A DNA stretch of 64,000 nt, taken from the NCBI RefSeq assembly GCF_963678635.1, contig NC_087069.1, forward strand, positions 28,262,303 to 28,326,302, given 5' to 3'. Under the pieces are notes generated by a model. The model was given only the letters and a program-made list of their open reading frames with translations. It did no database searches and was not told the DNA's origin. Shown piece after piece: positions 14,580-26,263 of this stretch. Positions within the stretch are counted from its first letter, which is position 1. Every line of letters starts with the position of its first letter. Both the position numbers and the translations under genes were made by a program. This DNA comes from Symsagittifera roscoffensis (lineage: Eukaryota; Xenacoelomorpha; Acoela; Convolutidae).

Positions 14580-14801
14580 ATGAGGAAACCGTCAGAAATC
14601 AAAATCGAAGATCAATTATTATTCCCGGAAGCTCCGGTAAAGCACCGCCGCACGTTTATCCGTTTATTGCGTACCGCATCTGCTAAACCAAAGCAAAATA
14701 TCGTAAAAAGTAAGCAGCGTAACATTTGGTATCACAAATATCACGAGAACCATAACAAAAACCATGTTTTATTGTTAATTCTCGTTTTGTATATTTGTTA
14801 A
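14580..14801 (+). other. possible coding fragment, basic peptide
   Basis: An ATG at 14,580 opens a 73-codon frame whose first ~58 residues are rich in Lys, Arg and His (for example KHRRTFIRLL and PKQNIVKSKQR). It ends in a short hydrophobic tail that is probably read-through. A strong donor-like AAAA|GTAAGC lies inside (around 14,708), so the real coding part, if any, may stop there in phase 1; that does not match the phase-2 entry of the next exon at 15,450. Not recognised. Confidence 0.22.
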
Positions 14802-15449
14802 ATTAATATATTCCTAAACTGAATAATTTATTCTCTAAGTTTTTCCTAAAATAACTTTTCCGAAATAAACATTAGTTGACAATGCGTTTAATGGTTTCGT
14901 TTGTTTGCAACGTCTTAACTATGAGCAGGCTACTGAAAGCAGCCTCAAAACGATTAATAATTTAAAATATTTAAGGGATCAAGAAATTTGTTAAGATCAA
15001 CATCCTCTAGCTTTGTTTTCTATTTATTAAAGCAGAATGCCTATCAAAGTATCCCACACAAAACCAAGGTATGCCTAAAGTTTCTTTGATAAAATTTAGA
15101 GACCATTTGTTTATTTCCGCTATCCGCTGCCAAGATAACCTTTTAACTGAAACAAACTTACTCTGATTACTGTTGATAATTACTGTTCTTAAAAAACGCG
15201 TTTTTCTTATTGTTTTTCTTATTTTGCCGTATACCCAAAATAAAGTCAGCAAAAAAACGGCAAATTGTTTATATTTTTCTCGGAAAAATATCTTAACTGC
15301 TTGCACCTCTAATTCCTTGTCAGAGAAAGTCGTTTTTGATCAATTAAACACTTTCGAGAAAGTAAGCGGGTGCACTTAAACTTAAAGCTACCCAAAAAAA
15401 AATCTTTTTTCCTTTCTTTTTTTACACTTTAGTGCACAGTTTTTTTCAG

Positions 15450-15752
15450 CACTCGATCGGCCGAGAGAGAAGTCGACGAAATCATCAGACGCTTGGAATA
15501 TTCCCGAAACAGCGGAACTCTCAAAGACAGTGAGAACATCTCATTACGTAACTCATCATTACGTAACACACGGCAAACGTCAAAAGGTCTAACACCCTTC
15601 GACTTTTCTACACAAGTGGGCAGTAGAAGGAGGTCAAGGTCAAACGAAAGAGACATAATGACCTCTACTGGAGTTGGATCGGAAGTTCCGCCTCTTGGAA
15701 GAACGATGGCCATGCATAAACCAGTTCCGACATTCGAAGATTCAGTCTATCA
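15450..15752 (+). CDS. unrecognised gene, internal exon 1 of 4 seen
   Basis: Exon bounded by a good acceptor (tttttttcag|C) and donor (CA|GTAAAA). It enters in phase 2 and leaves in phase 2, with no stop in the 101-residue reading. The product is polar and Ser/Arg-rich (SRRRSRSNERD near the middle) and otherwise without recognisable motifs. No ATG is suitably placed at its start, so at least one upstream exon exists that I could not define. GC content and codon pattern are clearly higher than in the flanking intronic sequence. It joins in frame to the exon at 15,993 (the split codon becomes CAT, His). Confidence 0.7.
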
Positions 15753-15992
15753 GTAAAAATATGCTCACAAAAATTGCTTATAGGAAAAAGGAACAAATAA
15801 TGAAGTTTTCGAAAAAAAATTGAGTATGTTGTGATGCCTTTGATGGCTTCTTCACGCTGGTAATATTGCCAATTTTGCCCCAAAAATATTAGCTAAAAAT
15901 TTTAGCTTTTTAAACGAAATTATATATTTTCTGTATTTAAATTATTTAATAATCTAATAATCTTCATTTAAAAAGCACAGTGTATTTTTCAG

Positions 15993-16488
15993 TAACGATT
16001 TCAAGAACATCGATGCTCAAGTTCTCAAAGACATCGCACTTAAGAACTCCAGATACATGTCAAACTACGGTGGATGTTTCAACGTCACCGACCGTCGAAA
16101 TCACCCGGGAGGTGGTCTCGTCAAAAACGTGACGAACGTTCACGGGAAACAAACGAGTTACATCACGACTTACCCGCCGGCGCCTGTACCTCGTGAACGA
16201 ATCCGAGAAGAACTCGTTCGCTACTCGGCTCCAACGTTCACCAGTGACGTTCTAGGTCAACAGGGGGCGACTTTCATGCAGCCTGGCGAGTCAAGTTACA
16301 TGACTCAGTTTCGAAATTACTCCCAAATCAAAAACTTGGACAGAGCCAAGCCCCTGTCGATTAACAAGTCAATGACTAGAAACTGCCCCGCGCCGGGTGG
16401 AACGTGTAATATATTGACTCACGACGGACAGGTGATGAGAATATTCGAGAACAAATCGCAGTCGGCTCCGTCGCACCCGTTTGACACG
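15993..16488 (+). CDS. unrecognised gene, internal exon 2 of 4 seen
   Basis: Acceptor tatttttcag|T and donor ACG|GTTAGT delimit a 496-nt exon (165 codons). It enters in phase 2 and leaves in phase 0. The product has scattered Gly, Pro and Tyr, including SNYGGCFNVTDRR, a TTYPPAPVPRERIREELVRY stretch and CPAPGGTC. No membrane segment or classic enzyme motif is visible. The short-motif, Pro/Tyr-rich character recalls small axonemal or cytoskeletal proteins, but that is only an impression and I assign no function. This is the most gene-like open stretch in the left half of the window. Confidence 0.75.
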
Positions 16489-16893
16489 GTTAGTAGAATC
16501 CGTTTCATGGACTGTTTTAATATAATTTTCAGCGATCTTGTTGATTTTCAATTTTTGCGGATTTTTTTGTTTGCAGATTTAGGCTCGGCATTAACCACAA
16601 TTCAGTCTCTAGGATATTAAAATAGTCAGTACTTTTTTAACTAACCAAAAGTCTACGCAGACCATCAGTTTTTGTTAATAAGCAACTTATTCCTACGTCT
16701 CACAATCAAAAGGAGGGGGCTGTTCATGTTTTTGGTTGAAAATACTGAAGGATCCAAAGCACAAAAACATAAACAAAAGCTGCATGCAGCTATAAAGAAT
16801 GAGTTCATCGTCATAATTAGCTGAAGAGCAGGCAGACATTTGTTTACTGAAAAAAGTCATCTCCGTGTGAAAAACTCTGTTTTTTTTTCGCAG

Positions 16894-17007
16894 AGAAAAT
16901 CAAATCTGGACGTACGTTGGTCTGTTCTGAACAACAGCAAAGAGGATGTGTCATCCGTGTCCAGGAAGGAAATCGAGAGATTGAACGAACTATGGCCAGT
17001 CAACAAG
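16894..17007 (+). CDS. unrecognised gene, internal exon 3 of 4 seen
   Basis: A 114-nt exon (38 codons) in phase 0 at both ends, with acceptor tttttcgcag|AGA and donor AAG|GTAGTA. It encodes a charged helical stretch (SVSRKEIERLNELWPVNK at its end). It joins in frame to the previous exon across a 405-bp intron. The next compatible exon I can find is at 32,253. Confidence 0.65.
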
Positions 17008-17569
17008 GTAGTATGCAAATAGTGTTTTTGGTTTATTGAGTTTTTGGTGTACCTGCACAAGTATTTCTTCAATCGTTCGTACTTCGAAGTTAGGTTTAGG
17101 GAAAGAGCCGAAAGAAAAAGGATGAATCTAAAAGTGAACAAGTAGCACAGAATGTTCCGACCTTATTCATTAGGACTACGAAGGAAAGTTCTTCAAATTA
17201 GCGTCATTTTAGGCAGTAAATTAGGCATAATGGACAACAGTTGTTTTCAAAATAAAATTGACAAACAAAAAAAACAACAAAAAAACTAACTTTTTATTCT
17301 GTTTTCTCTGTAGAATTTTTTGTAACTATTTTTTAAATTTTCTTACCAGGAAAGTGCCAAATATAGCTTTCAAATTTAATTACCGTTTGGAAAAGTCAAG
17401 CCCAGTCCAATGATTATTTGTGGTACCTGATTTTGCGTGGAAAAAATTACAACGTAGCAAATTACAAAGGTAAGGTTCCTAAAACCTGTTGCGTTGATCA
17501 TTTGTCTGATAACAGATTTGGTATGACAGTGATCGAGGGAAGTCCAAAAAACGGTCAACAAATCAGATA

Positions 17570-18180
17570 ATTGTCTTTTCCGAGATTCATAGCTTTTTTG
17601 CCGAAATTTGCGCGTAGCCGCTTATGCAGAGAGATTTATACAATTTGTAGTTTCAATTGAACCCAAGAACCCAGGTTTGGCAAGGTAGTTCTTGAAAAAA
17701 ATCAAAATGTTTCAAAAACAATAAAAAACAAAACAAAAAAAAACTTTTTCAAGGGCCATAAGTGTTTGTTCCAAAAAAAAGTGTACGTAGTCGCATATGC
17801 AAAACGAAGTTTTTCACAAACCGTTCTTTGGATTGAACTCAACATCTCAGATGTGGGGTAGTATTACAAATTATATTTAAAAAAATTAACGAATTGACGT
17901 TTCTGGGGATCATAACTTGTTGTGTAGAAAAGTGTGAGTAGCCGCTAATGCAGTGGAGCTTCCAACTACCCGTTATCTCCATACTTGTGAACCCACAACA
18001 TCAGGAAAAAACGCTAAAAATGCTCAAAAAAGTGACTATTCCGAGGGCCATAAATTTATCTGTAAAAAAATTTAGCCGCATATGGAGGGGAGCTTTCCAA
18101 ATCCGCTGTATTCCTTGAAACAAAATTTTCAGATTGGGTCGGTCGGTTTTTGAGAAAAAAAAACAAATCAAAAATATCGG
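17570..18180 (+). repeat. four diverged tandem repeats of ~130-165 bp
   Basis: Four blocks starting near 17,578, 17,745, 17,905 and 18,035 share an ordered set of words: 'gggccataa' (or 'gattcatag', 'ggatcataa'), then a run of A, then 'gtagccgcttatgcag' with variants, then 'gagctttcc', then 'ttgaacccaacat'. Spacing is irregular and identity is moderate, so the duplication is old. No open frame is conserved. Confidence 0.65.
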
Positions 18181-19640
18181 TCAAATAGTCCCACGACAAG
18201 GGTGATGGCGGTCTTCTTTTTTGAAAATCGGTAAAAGCCCTTTTGAGAAATTTGTTTTTTTTTGCAAAAGTGATAAGATTTTCCAAAGCGTGTACAAAAA
18301 CAAAGAATAAGCCAATCCTGAATATTTTTTATATCTATTTTTATGGAACAAAATATCTAGGCAAAATACCAAGCAAGACACTGAAATTCAATTTAGAAAC
18401 TGAAAAATTTTAAAAAGCGGAAACACGGTCGACAATCTTTTAGCAGTCACCAGTTCGAGAAGAAGCGTGTCGAAAAAATATGTATTATTTGAGGTCACAA
18501 AATATATATTTCACCAGCGGTAATTTGGCGAAAAAACTAAGATTTGAAAACTGTTTGTTTGACCAATTTGGGATAAAAAACAGCACAATTTCATTAGTTA
18601 TATAGCGCATCGGTAGCAATTTAAGCCATTTTAAAAACCGTTCTAAACTAAACTGAGGCAAGCTGTTTTGCTTAAATGATCCGTTATCAGAACCGAAACG
18701 TATCATTTTGTACTTTAATGAGCGTTAAACATTCTAGGTTTCCCCGATATGAGTTGTCTTGTTGACTGAATGTTTGAACTGCAGTTATTTTTTAAAATTG
18801 GTTGTGACAGCTTCTTCTAATACGTGATGTTTATCTAAACTTAAGTAAGCTTGCATTTAAATGTTTTGTATAATGATGTTGCTAGTGATTCGACCATGTT
18901 TCTTTAAAAAATCGTTCCAAAATTTGCTAAAAACACTCTGTAACTACCACCTTGTATTTCGTAATGCCGTCAACGTTTCAAAATTTTTTGTCAAAGCGCA
19001 GCCACATTGATACAAAACTTCAGAAAATGAATTGAACTAGGTACTATATTTTGCTAATACCACAATTTGCTGATTAAATTATTTGAAATTTAGTTGGTTA
19101 TAGTAGTTGAAAAAAAATCTAAAAATGAGGAGACAAAAATTATGACAAAAAATAGGTGTCAAGTACCCCAAAATATCATCGGAACGGATCAAATATTGCG
19201 TTTTAATGACACCCTTACAGTTGTAATTTGAAGGACAATTCAGTGTTGAGAAAATTTTGTTCAAATTTTTTTTATGTGAGTTCAAGTCCGGGTGGCTCAC
19301 TCGTAGAGTAGTTTCAGACAAGGTACACCGTCTGTTCGCCACGCTGTCTTATATTTGGCCGGAAAGATTCATGCCACTTTTTGGTCTAATGCCAATCTTA
19401 ATTTTACTCTTACATCACCTAGTCTCAATAGATTTGGTGTATACTGGCATTTGCGAGACTTGATATCAAGAAATGTTCTGAGGAAGAGCAACTGTGTGCT
19501 AAGTTAAATTCATTCTGTTCTGGCTGAAACTATAAATATTTTCAACCTTCTTGTAAATGCTAATTATTTTTTTGTAAGTGCTAATGGATCACGATTGGCT
19601 AGATATAAGTGTTTTCTGGAGATGGTTTATCAAGAATTTA
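18181..19640. other. AT-rich non-coding stretch
   Basis: I see no supportable gene. At 18,415-18,480 there is a copy of the dispersed 'cgacaatctttgagcag' word with the usual flanking purine run. At 19,277-19,315 there are tRNA-like words (GTTCAAGTCCGGG followed by TGGCTCACTCGTAGAG), but in an order that does not make a tRNA. Confidence 0.6.
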
Positions 19641-20411
19641 ATAGGATAAAATAAATACTTGTTTTGAACTGGTTCAACCCATCCGGGGCTTAGAGAGTTT
19701 TTTTTCAAGTTTTAATTTTGTTCTTGTGGAGGATGGATGAAGAAGTTTCTTGATTTTTTGGAGTAGATTCTTTCGAAGTTTCTTGATTCTTTCGAAGCAG
19801 TGAAGGAAAAGAATGAAACAGTTGCTCGTAGTTGTGGACTAGTTGTCTTCATAGAGTGAGAAGAAGTACAGTTGCTCGTAATCCAGAAATGGATTTCGTG
19901 TATCGTGATTAAGTTGAGGAATTATGTCAAGGTTGAAGATTTATACAGTGATGTGTCGATTTCGTTAAGTAGAGTGAGACTACGTGGATTGTCAACTATT
20001 CAGCGAATATTGAGATGGTGTTTAATTTCTCTGTGTGAGGAGCCAAGTGTGTAAGAGTCGTATTGAGTTGAACATCGAGTTGGCCATTGTTCTTGTTTAA
20101 TGGATAATTTTGCTGCGATGTTGCTTCCATAATTTAAATCCTGTTGTGACTACGGCAACAAACCAATAAAATTGCTAATCCAGAGTCGGAATGTCATCAG
20201 GCTTCATCTCCTTTTGTTGCTCGTTCCTTTTTATCTAATAAAATGTTTTACTTTATAGATTTATATCTGCAAATTGTTAGTGGAATCAGTTGTAGTTGTG
20301 ATTGTTTTAATTTTTTTGCGAAAGCGTCTTATCAGTTTCGGTAATTTTCAAGAGTGGCTCACCCTATAGCTACTATCGTCAAAAACAAGGAGCGTGTCGT
20401 AGGCGTGGTGT

Positions 20412-20711
20412 TTAGCGTGGTGAAGGAGACCAGCTATAGAGAAAGCTGAAGACTTCCTTTACTGGTGGATTAGGCCAGTTGTGGAAGTATATTTTTACCG
20501 TCTCTTTGACTAGAGTCTTTTTTTTTGTGTTCAACCTTATGTTCTTTTTTATCAGGTGTTTTTCTCGTTTGTTTTGGTAGTTGTGTCTTTTTTTCAAAAA
20601 CAGATAATTGTAGTTTGCGTGGTTCTCTTGGTGTTTTTGCGAAAAGAATAGTTTATCCAGTTTTAATCTGGTTTTAATCTGGTTTGGGTAACATGAGAAT
20701 TTCTCATACAT
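20412..20711 (-). pseudogene. possible basic C-terminal segment of the decayed gene
   Basis: A 99-codon minus-strand open frame, very rich in Lys, Asn and His (for example FLKKRHNYQNKREKHLIKKN) and ending PPVKEVFSFLYSWSPSPR. The matching region in copy 2 (around 24,500-24,830) is broken by small indels and a ~45-bp insertion. The T-rich opposite strand gives hydrophobic-looking frames there that I regard as shadows. It may be coding or may be chance in an A-rich strand. Confidence 0.3.
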
Positions 20712-21263
20712 GCGGTTGGTTTTGTCGTTTTAGTAAGCTGTGTTGGTTAAGTTAAGCTTAGTTATGATTCCTTCCAACCCGGGTTAAAGGATTTTTGAAA
20801 ACGCATGAAAGTAAGGTAAAAATTATTATCAGTTAGTTTAGTTTGTAAAACTAAAAACTCATTTGCCAAACAATTCTACGTTGGCGAGATACTCATTTTG
20901 GGTAGAAAAGTTTAGTGAAAAGTGAGCAAATGAAAAAAATCAAAATTTGTAAATACGAGCAGACAAAAAGGTAATTATCTTTAATTTTTTGTGCATTATC
21001 ATTTTACTACTTCGCATTGTGAACTTACAACATTGTTATTATTTTAATGCTAGGTGTTTAATTAACTTCGCTTATATAATTTATGGCATATTGTTAGAAA
21101 GTTAAATTGAAAGTTAAAATAGAGTTTGAAATTTATTTTTATCTTTAAATTATTCTTTTAGAGGAATGACTGGTAAAATCTAACAAGAAAAGGTGAAACA
21201 CACATGTGAAAATGGTGAATGTTTTATTTATTAGTATCAAAATTATTATAAGTTCATACTTAC

Positions 21264-21424
21264 GAGGGTTCCAGTTCCGAGAAAAAATCCAGGGGTGGGG
21301 AGTTAGTTTTGAAAATGAATGAGGTTATTAAAACCTTAGCAAGCATGCGGATTACGTCTTTAGTGCGCAAAAATGGGCCGAAAAAGTTCCAGTGCGCGAA
21401 AGGTATTGACTTCTTTGGTGACAT
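21264..21424 (-). pseudogene. decayed gene segment with intact donor (copy 1)
   Basis: On the minus strand a 53-codon open frame runs from 21,424 to a strong splice donor, CCCTC|GTAAGTAT, at 21,264. It contains IPFAHWNFFG and ends DFFSELEPS. The same frame and donor are present in copy 2 (25,392-25,552), with scattered amino-acid changes such as GPFLRTKD to GLFLRTKN. The product is not recognised. It is probably one exon of the gene whose other remains lie further upstream on the same strand. Confidence 0.5.
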
Positions 21425-22691
21425 CGAGGTGAAAGATGTATTCAGATTTTATGAAAAACTTCTTGGGTAGTTGTGCATTCACATTAGGGTCAATTTCGTA
21501 TGGTGAGTCCTCCATATATTGGACATCTGTATGATCGTAGTGATTATAAGAATATCGGTTAGCTTTCGGTGCAATGAATCGGTTAAAGGATTGATTTAGG
21601 CCAATGTAAGCCTATGTTTCATTAAGGTGGAGTGCGATGTTTAACTGGTTAATAATGAAAACACAAAGCTCTTAATTAGGGTAGTTTTAAAGTTTTTCAA
21701 AAAACTATAAGATGAGATCAACAAAAAGGTTGGTAGCAGGGAATCTGCATCAACATATTAGGCTCCTTGGGCTCCTTGTGCTGGACTTTCTCCGTTTTAA
21801 TAGGTGTTATGGGGGAAAGGTAAAATTTTCTACTAAAAATGCGGGCGAATTAGTATGGCGTGGATGATGGTGTAGGAGTTGGGATGATGAAGGGTAGTTA
21901 TTTACAAATAGTGGTTTTCTTTTGGGATGTTTTCGTTTCATAGAAAGTCTTCGTGCAAGTGTTCAGGCAATATCGACAGAGGGGATGGCTGATTCGGAGA
22001 TTGAGGCGGAATGGATTTGGCAAATAGTTAGTTAGTTATTGGTTTTATGAGATTGTTGCTGGTGAGTAATAACATCGTCTAGTTCATTCTCAAGCTGGTC
22101 ATCTGGTTCTCAAGCTGGTCATCGTTTCATAAAAAGTCTTCGTGCAAGTGTTCGGGCAAAATGGACAGAGGGGATGGATGATTCGGAGGTTGAGGCGGAA
22201 TGGATTTGGTGAATAGTTAATTAGTTATTGGTTTTATGAGTTTGTTGCTGGTGAGTAATCATATCGTCTAGTTCATTCTCAAGCTGGTCATCTGTATTGA
22301 GACTAGGTACATCGGGTGCAATATTTGAAAAGAGAGAAAAGATAGGGGTAGCGTAAGTGTGCGAGGAGGCGGAGGTAAAGTTTTCAACATGTATATAAGA
22401 GTTATAGATTGGAAGGTGTAAAGGAAAAAATAGTGGGACTGGGCTCGAAATCTAGGAATTAATCGGGTGTATCTACTGTGGAGTTATTGAAATAAGAGTT
22501 AATATTAAAAACGGTTAAAGGGAACAGTGACGTTAGAGATTAGATGGGTAGGAAAGAGAACGGTTGACGGATCCAGCTTGGCGGCTCATCGTGGGCTAAA
22601 AAGATGATAGTTTCGAGAACAAAAATTTACAGTGTTCGGTTGCTCACAATTTGTTCGTATATTTCATCGTTGGTGAGTTGTTGAATTGCTA

Positions 22692-22982
22692 ATGAGATAT
22701 AGGGCTACGTTGAAGGTTATTATTTTGTAACATACGTTCGGCAGTAGAAATTTTACATCTAAAATTTTGTGGGATTTTTGATAGAGGGTGATTATTTTGT
22801 AAACTATCTAAATGTGATGTGATGGGGCTGTAGGTGTTTTTATTCTTATTGTCCTGTGGAGTATCGTATGCGTTTGTTTTTGGGGCTAACTTTCTATTGT
22901 ATTTGCTAATTTGTGCATCAAGAAGAAGTTCGTTAACAGAGGTGGAAAAAAATTCTAAAAAGTCCTGCGAAGAGAAATCTTG
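22692..22982 (-). pseudogene. 97-codon open segment of the decayed gene (copy 1)
   Basis: The minus strand is open for 97 codons, entered through a good acceptor (tttctcttcgcag|GAC at about 22,967). It begins DFLEFFSTSVNELLLDAQIS and ends at TAG 22,689-22,691. The same segment in copy 3 (around 28,560-28,765) starts with the same acceptor and residues but is broken by a frameshift. In the shared part nearly all base differences change an amino acid (L/I, P/T, K/T, Y/H, S/R, D/N), which argues against current selection on the protein. Asn-rich; no known domain recognised. Confidence 0.5.
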
Positions 22983-23111
22983 CTACGCTTATTTGTCTGT
23001 TGACTTGTGTGCGTATTGCGCACCTGTTTTAGTTTCCTTTAAGTAGTGAGAAGAGATAACCATAAAGTTAAACTTTGCGTATAATATAGTCAATCATTCT
23101 AAGATATAAAA

Positions 23112-23605
23112 CAGCCATCCTAAAAACGGAAGGATTCATTTTTGATAATTAAGAAACTAAAAACATTTGTTGGTGGAATATCTTGTGGGCAATTTTTTTC
23201 TCCTTTTTGATATATAAAATCTTTATTATCCCTATAAATTCTACTGGGATTTTTTCTATAGATATCCGGAAAATGTGCCATTTCAGCTAGTTTGCGAAGG
23301 TTTTGATCAATTGATTGTCATTGAATTGCATCCGTTTTAGTGAGGAATTTTCGAAAGGTTTGGGTACGATCTGATTTCGAGTACCTGCCTATGGATTGTA
23401 AACCTATATTTGGGTCGCGAGCGATTGTGCGTATGCTATGAGCGGAGACTTTCTTTAAAAGTGGCAATAAAGTGGGTATGGAGTGAGACGATGGGATAAA
23501 CGTTTGGGTTAAATTGTACTACATTATAGCTGTTTTCAGATCCAAATGAGAGAGCTGTATCCCAAAAAGTCTGCGGCGGGATAATATGACTATAAAATGT
23601 ATTTT
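23112..23605 (-). pseudogene. decayed gene segment, upstream part (copy 1)
   Basis: Reading leftwards, frames can be followed from FWDTALSFGSENSYN through a frameshift near 23,465 into a long stretch containing KKVSAHSIRTIARDPNIGLQ and RKFLTKTD. A TGA follows near 23,320, then LRKLAEMAHFPDIYRK and KGEKNCPQDIPPTNVF, then a TAG. The amino-acid pattern is shared with copy 3, so this was protein-coding. Unrecognised product. Confidence 0.55.
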
Positions 23606-25391
23606 GTTTTTAACGACGACTTTCTGCTTTGTTTTTGCTTGTTTTTTTTGTTTCTTCTGAAGGACTTACATTTTCGGTTAAGAGGTCAAAAATATTTGGC
23701 GAGTAAAATTTCTTTATTAACTTAATAGGATAAACTAAATACTTGTTTTGAACTGGTTCAACCCATCCGGGGCTTAGAGAGTTTTTTTTCAAGTTTTAGA
23801 TTTGTTCTTGTGGAGGATGGATGAAGAAGTTTCTTGATTTTTTGGAGTAGATTCTTTCGAAGTTTCTTGATTCTTTTGAAGCAGTGAAGGAAGAGAATGA
23901 AACAGTTGCTCGTAGTTGTGGAGTAGTTGTCTTCATAGAGTGAGAAGAAGTACAGTTGCTCGTAATCCAGAAATGGATTCCGTGTATCGTGATTAAGTTG
24001 AGGAATTATGTCAAGGTTGAAGAGTTATAGAGTGATGTGTCGATTTCGTTAAGTAGAGCGAGACTACGTGGATTGTCAACTATTCATCGAATATTGAGAT
24101 GGGGTTTAATTTCTCTGTGTGAGGAGCCAAGTGTGTAAGATACGTATTGAGTTCAACATCGAGTTGGCCATTGATCTTGTTTAATGGGTAATTTTGCTGC
24201 GATTTTGCTTCCATATTTTAAATCCTTTGAGTGTTGTGACTTCGGCAACGAACCAAAAAAATTGCTAATTCAGAGTCGGAATGTCATCAGGCTTCATCTC
24301 CCTCTGTTGCTCGTTCCTTTTTATCTAATAAAATGTTTTTCTTTATAGATTTATATCTGCAAATTGTTAGTGAAATCAGTTTTAGTTGTGATTGTTTTAA
24401 TTATTTTTGCGAAAACATCTTATCACTTTCGGTAATTTTCAAGAGTGGCTCACCCTATAGCTACTCTCGTAAAAAACAAGGAGCGTGTCGTAGGCGTGGT
24501 GTTTAGCGTGGTGAAGGAGAGCAGCTATAGAGAAAGCTGAAGACTTCCTTTACTGGTGGATTAGGCCAGTTGGGGAAGTATATTTTTACCGTCTCTTTGA
24601 CTAGAGTCTTTTTTTGTTCGTGTTCAACCTTATGTTCTTTTTTATCAGGTGTTTTTCTCTTTGGTTTTGTAGTTGTGTCTTTTTTTCAAAAACAGATAAT
24701 TGTAGTTTGCGTGGTTCTCTTGGTGTTTTTGCGTTTTATATGGTTTAAACAAAACTTTAAAGCGACTTTGAAAAGAATAGTTTATCCAGTTTTAATCTGG
24801 TTTTAATCTGGTTTGGGTAACATGAGACTTTCTCGTACATGCGGTTGGTTTTGCGGTTTTATAAAGCTGTGTTGGTTAAGTTAAGCTTAGTTATGATTCC
24901 TTCCAACCCGGGTTAAAGGAATTTTGAAAACGCATGAAAGTAAGGTAAAAATTATTATCAGTTAGTTTAGTTTGTAAAACTGAAAACTCATTTGCTAAAC
25001 AATTCTACGTTGGCGAGATACTCAATTTGGGTAGAAGGGTTTAGTAAAAAGTGAGCAAATGAAAAAATCAAAATTTGTAAATACGAGCAGACAAAAAGTT
25101 AATTATCTTTAATTTTTTGTGCATTATCATTTTACTACTTCGCATTGTGAACTTACAACATTGTTATCATTTTGTTGCTACGTGTTTAATTAACTTCGCT
25201 TATATAATTTATGGCATATTGTTAGAAATTTAAATTGAAAGTTAAAATAGAGTTTGATATTTATTTTTATCTTTAAATTATTCTTTTAGAGGAATGACTA
25301 GTAAAATCTAACAAGAAAAGGTGAAACACACATGTGAAAATGGTGAAAGTTTTATTTATTAGTATCAAAATTATTATAAGTTCATACTTAC

Positions 25392-25552
25392 GAGGGTTCC
25401 AGTTCCGAGAAAAAATCCAGGGGTGGGGAGTTAGTTTTCAAAATGAATGAGGTTATTAAAACCTTAGCAAGCATGCGGATTACGTTTTTAGTGCGCAAAA
25501 ATAAGCCGAAAAAGTTCCAGTGCGCGAAAGGTATTGACTTCTTCGGTGACCG
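25392..25552 (-). pseudogene. decayed gene segment with intact donor (copy 2)
   Basis: Counterpart of the 21,264-21,424 segment, with the same CCCTC|GTAAGTAT donor and an open frame through it. Here the upstream side continues into the 515-bp segment that copy 1 lacks, with 'tctagctag' words as possible acceptors. Function unknown. Confidence 0.5.
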
Positions 25553-25996
25553 CGGAAAATTCGTGGCTAGCTAGAGTTTTGAGTGAGGTTGTATAAAATT
25601 TTGTTGAATTTAAAAATATGAATCTTCTCTAAAAGGGCAATTTCAACGGGTTTGCATATATTTTTGCATTAAAATAATGGGGCGGGAGTCTTCAAGCGGG
25701 AAGTGGTTAGTGAGGGTGCAAAAGATCTACATTTGTCTCACAGGGATCGTAGTAACGGTCGATATTTTGCAATTTGTGAAATTTAGAAAATAAAATGACG
25801 TATATTCAGAGTTAATAGACATGAAGCGCTGCTGGTGGGGATTGCGGGATGGTGACATGTGAAAATAGTGTCGCTAGATAAGTTCATAATAAGTGAAAGT
25901 GTTTTTAGGTTTAGTTTTCACCATAACTTATTGAGAACAGTTAATAACTCGTTTTTTGGGTGTTAAAAATCAAATGTTATTGCAAAGTGATCAAAT

Positions 25997-26263
25997 TTAT
26001 TGGAAATTGACTCGTAAGCGTTTGTATTCATGAGTGCGTGGTTCGATGATGTGATCAAATTTTTTATTAGTGCTATCGAGGTGAAAGATGTATTCAGGTT
26101 TTATGAAAAACTTCTTGGGTAGTTGTGCATTCACATTAGGGTCATTTTCATATGGTGAGTCCTCCATATATTGGACATCTGTATGATCGTAGTGATTATT
26201 CGAATATCGGTTAGCTTTTGGTGCAATGAATCGGTTAAAGGATTGATTTAGGCCTATGTAAGC
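25997..26263 (-). pseudogene. 88-codon open segment of the decayed gene (copy 2)
   Basis: Open on the minus strand from GCT at 26,263 to TAA at 25,997. It contains NRFIAPKANRYSNNHYD, QYMEDSPYENDPNVN and IIEPRTHEYKRLRV. An upstream TAG sits at the same place in copy 1 and copy 2 (acatag|GCT), which could instead be a splice acceptor. In copy 1 (21,428-21,622) and copy 3 (27,210-27,340) the frame starts the same way. Copy 1 is cut after FHLD by the 515-bp deletion, and copy 3 after DPNVNAQ by the tandem breakpoint. Rich in Asn, Tyr and acidic residues; not recognised. Confidence 0.5.

Larger units (their letters stand above)
19640..23725. repeat. ~4-kb duplicated unit, copy 1
   Basis: Begins at 'aataggataaaataaatac' and matches the copy beginning at 23,726 nearly base for base through 21,424 against 25,550. 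It then matches 26,068 onward. From about 22,560 to 23,716 it matches 28,368-29,418 plus 30,012-30,114. Relative to copy 2 it lacks ~515 bp (25,551-26,066) and ~75 bp near 22,510. It contains an internal 190-bp duplication (21,937 and 22,127), each copy carrying 'aaagtcttcgtgcaagtgtt'. Confidence 0.85.

Noticed and set aside
16565-16620. Terminal exon of the 15.4-kb gene at tttgcag|ATTTAG
   Set aside because: In the required phase 0 it hits a stop at the second codon, whereas the exon at 16,894 joins cleanly.
19277-19340. tRNA gene or SINE head on the plus strand
   Set aside because: B-box-like and A-box-like words are present, but in reverse order and without a foldable cloverleaf.
22834-23046. 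Plus-strand hydrophobic frame, also at 28,584-28,769
   Set aside because: It is the antisense of the better supported minus-strand segment with splice-like borders. Apparent membrane character comes from a T-rich strand.
24570-24806. Plus-strand 78-codon Phe/Val-rich frame
   Set aside because: T-rich low-complexity sequence without ATG. The matching region in copy 1 does not keep the frame.
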